DNA of 6,494 bases from a bacterium (GTDB lineage Bacteria > Bdellovibrionota_C > UBA2361 > SZUA-149), in the NCBI GenBank assembly GCA_003230795.1, contig QIGM01000015.1, positions 1-6,494 of the forward strand. Direction: 5' to 3'. A program made the position numbers and the translations under genes. Shown piece by piece: positions 4,795 through 6,494 of this stretch (the first letter of the stretch is position 1; each line of letters opens with the position of its first letter). The notes below the pieces were generated by a model. It was not told the DNA's origin. It made no database searches and saw only the letters and a list, made by a program, of their open reading frames with translations.

Positions 4795-6494
4795 ATTTAA
4801 TCTAGTCAAATTTATCATCGCCGGCGCATGCGTTTTCGGTGTCCTTGCCTGCGGCGTTACCACTCCTTCCAGAGATACCTCACGGGTCAGAAATACCTCA
4901 CAGGACGATAATACTAAAGTTTCTAATCGCCAACCTCGCGAAGCGCGAAGAAGCCCGAAGCCAATTCCAACACCACCTTGGCAATTATGGAGTCCTGATT
5001 CACTCGGAGACCCAACGATAGAGAGCGCCGAAAGAGCTCTCTTGAGAGGAGATCTTGAGTCAGCTCTTTATGCTTACCGCGAGGCGAGTCGTCGGGCAGC
5101 CGTGCCGCAAGTGCAGCAAGAAGCGAAGCTAAGAGAGTTAGGCACTCTACTAAAGCTTGGAAAATCAGAAACCGCGCTAAAGTCTCTTTCGACTTATCTG
5201 AAAGTACAGAATCTCCAGGCTGCAGACGCTGACCCACGCTTTGCGATGGTTGCTGCTTATGCCTACACCCACACATCAGATTGGGATCAAGCGCTTGCCT
5301 GGTTTGGTATGATATCTAATAAGACAAACGGGCAAGGGGTCTACGCCAGACGCGCGATTGCCGAATCCCAACGTATCGTCGCTCGATTACCTAGCGGCGC
5401 CTTCTCTTCTTACGCGCAGCGCTGGGAAGAAGATGCCTTTGCTGGACGTATCTTTACACGAGAAAAGTTACGACGTGCTCGTGGTGCATCTGCGGATATG
5501 TCCCGACGGCAGAACTGGTTTAGTCCATTGCTCTATCGTCCGGAGATTCCAGCCAGTGATGTGCCACGTATGGCGCAGATTGAAAATACTCCTCTCCCAA
5601 TCCCTGTGACTTCACGTATCGCGCCGAGGAGTGGTGACCAGCTCGTGCTGGGCGTCTTACTACCACTTTCTGGGAAGTATGCGGCGCACGCTGAGAAAGT
5701 AAAGAAAGGCGTGGAATTCGCAGTCTCTGAGATGCTCGAAGAGAATGTGCGTGTTGTTTTTGCGGATACCAAGGGCGAGCCACTTGTCGCCGAGACTGAG
5801 TACCAACGCTTGGTGACTGAACAGAATGTTAATCTGGTCCTAGGGCCGCTCTTAGTAAAGACAACAGAGATAGTTTCTCGGCAGTCTCAAAAATTCGGTG
5901 TTCCGATAGTCTCCTTTACCAAACGTGAAGGAGTGCCTGCGCTCGGTGAGTCAGTGTTCCGTCTTGGTGCGACTGCGGAGAGTCAGGTAGCTGAGCTTCT
6001 TGCTTATGCCGTGACTGAACTGCAAATTACCACCGTTGCGATTGTCTACCCTGAGGTGGAATCGGGCAGAGAGTTTGCAACTCTATTTTCTAGAGAGGCG
6101 GCTCGTCGAGGAGTGCAGGTAGTAGATCAAGTTTCGTATCTACAAGGAAATGAGATATCAGCAACTGACGCTGTAGCGCGTGTTGGGCGGACATCAGCCG
6201 AGGCCGTGTTTATTCCGGACTCGCTAGAGAACTCCTTCCAAGTACTAGCAGCCTTAGATTCTTCTGAACTTAACTCTGCTATCCTTCTTGGACCTGCGCA
6301 GTGGAATGACCCCATTGCCGTTCGTGGATACGGTCAGCTGCTTGATGGAGCGGTTTATGTGGCTCCGTTTTTCCCAAGAAGTGAGAAGCCAACAGTTGCC
6401 GACTTTGTGAGCAAGTACTTAGAGAAGTTCAAGACGGAGCCGGAGCTTCTTTCTGCACAGGCGTATGACGCTGCTTGGTTTACTGTGAAAGCAA
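4778..6494 (+). CDS. Lipoprotein with TPR-like region and periplasmic-binding type 1 fold, LpoA/YraM-like (runs off right edge)
   Basis: The frame is open from 4778 to the window edge (572 codons) and is incomplete at its 3' end. The N terminus is a lipoprotein signal: Lys11, a hydrophobic core at 12-24, and VLAC with the lipid-bearing Cys25, followed by Gly, which suggests outer-membrane placement by the E. coli rule. A polar linker (26 to about 70) contains a duplicated segment. From about 80 to 200 come paired helices such as SAERALLRGDLESALYAYRE and YTHTSDWDQALAWF, TPR-like in spacing. From 289, LVLGVLLPLSGKYA opens a type 1 periplasmic-binding fold, with VNLVLGPLLVKTT, GVPIVSFTKREG and AQAYDAAWFTV at family positions. 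This resembles LpoA/YraM-type lipoproteins, which in gammaproteobacteria activate the synthase PBP1A, and also LivK-type binding proteins. Binding of a PBP here is inferred, not shown. The start is TTG 4778 (8-nt overlap with dnaJ) or TTG 4787. Confidence 0.82.
   Translation, partial: MNSLNRFNLVKFIIAGACVFGVLACGVTTPSRDTSRVRNTSQDDNTKVSNRQPREARRSPKPIPTPPWQLWSPDSLGDPTIESAERALLRGDLESALYAYREASRRAAVPQVQQEAKLRELGTLLKLGKSETALKSLSTYLKVQNLQAADADPRFAMVAAYAYTHTSDWDQALAWFGMISNKTNGQGVYARRAIAESQRIVARLPSGAFSSYAQRWEEDAFAGRIFTREKLRRARGASADMSRRQNWFSPLLYRPEIPASDVPRMAQIENTPLPIPVTSRIAPRSGDQLVLGVLLPLSGKYAAHAEKVKKGVEFAVSEMLEENVRVVFADTKGEPLVAETEYQRLVTEQNVNLVLGPLLVKTTEIVSRQSQKFGVPIVSFTKREGVPALGESVFRLGATAESQVAELLAYAVTELQITTVAIVYPEVESGREFATLFSREAARRGVQVVDQVSYLQGNEISATDAVARVGRTSAEAVFIPDSLENSFQVLAALDSSELNSAILLGPAQWNDPIAVRGYGQLLDGAVYVAPFFPRSEKPTVADFVSKYLEKFKTEPELLSAQAYDAAWFTVKA
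4871..4906 (+). repeat. Imperfect 18-bp tandem duplication in the lipoprotein linker
   Basis: AGAGATACCTCACGGGTC at 4871-4888 is followed by AGAAATACCTCACAGGAC at 4889-4906, with 15 of 18 bases identical. It is in frame and encodes RDTSRV then RNTSQD, in the flexible linker after the lipidated cysteine. Confidence 0.8.

Noticed and set aside
4923..5276. 117-codon minus-strand frame
   Set aside because: It lies entirely opposite the lipoprotein coding frame, which is continuous and has clear domain features.
5520..5783. Minus-strand frames of 79-87 codons
   Set aside because: They are antisense shadows of the lipoprotein gene, rich in Arg/Ser as expected by chance.

Overview
This window carries a core heat-shock chaperone locus. 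The order on the + strand is grpE, dnaK, dnaJ, then a lipoprotein gene that runs off the right edge. A divergent gene fragment, probably the magnesium transporter gene mgtE, runs off the left edge. The host looks like a Gram-negative bacterium. DnaK is of proteobacterial type (639 residues, tail ending in a [13 protein letters not shown] motif). The lipoprotein has a lipobox, a TPR-like helical region and a periplasmic-binding-protein type 1 fold, as in LpoA/YraM-like penicillin-binding-protein activators. A deltaproteobacterial-like lineage is a reasonable guess, but nothing here proves it. Base composition is moderate and similar across the genes, with no sign of recent transfer and no mobile element.

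Layout: 1-226 (-) N-terminal 75 codons of MgtE-like protein; 227-532 divergent intergenic region with a 13-bp tandem repeat, a weak promoter candidate and a hairpin next to the grpE ribosome site; 533-1351 (+) grpE; 1352-1627 intergenic region with a hairpin over the grpE stop, an 8-bp inverted repeat, three perfect 12-bp repeats, a TATAAT box and the dnaK leader; 1628-3547 (+) dnaK; 3548-3684 spacer with a GC-rich hairpin; 3685-4785 (+) dnaJ; 4778-6494 (+) lipoprotein gene, overlapping the dnaJ end and open at the right edge.

The three chaperone genes encode one machine. DnaK binds and releases unfolded substrates in an ATP cycle, DnaJ delivers substrates and stimulates ATP hydrolysis, and GrpE exchanges the nucleotide. 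The lipoprotein is probably translationally coupled to dnaJ, which ties an envelope function to the chaperone transcript. Neither an hrcA gene nor a CIRCE operator is visible.

I found no new biological system. The most distinctive features are a cluster of short tandem duplications (five sites, both coding and non-coding), TTG starts in three of the four + strand genes, and the regulatory-looking spacer before dnaK.
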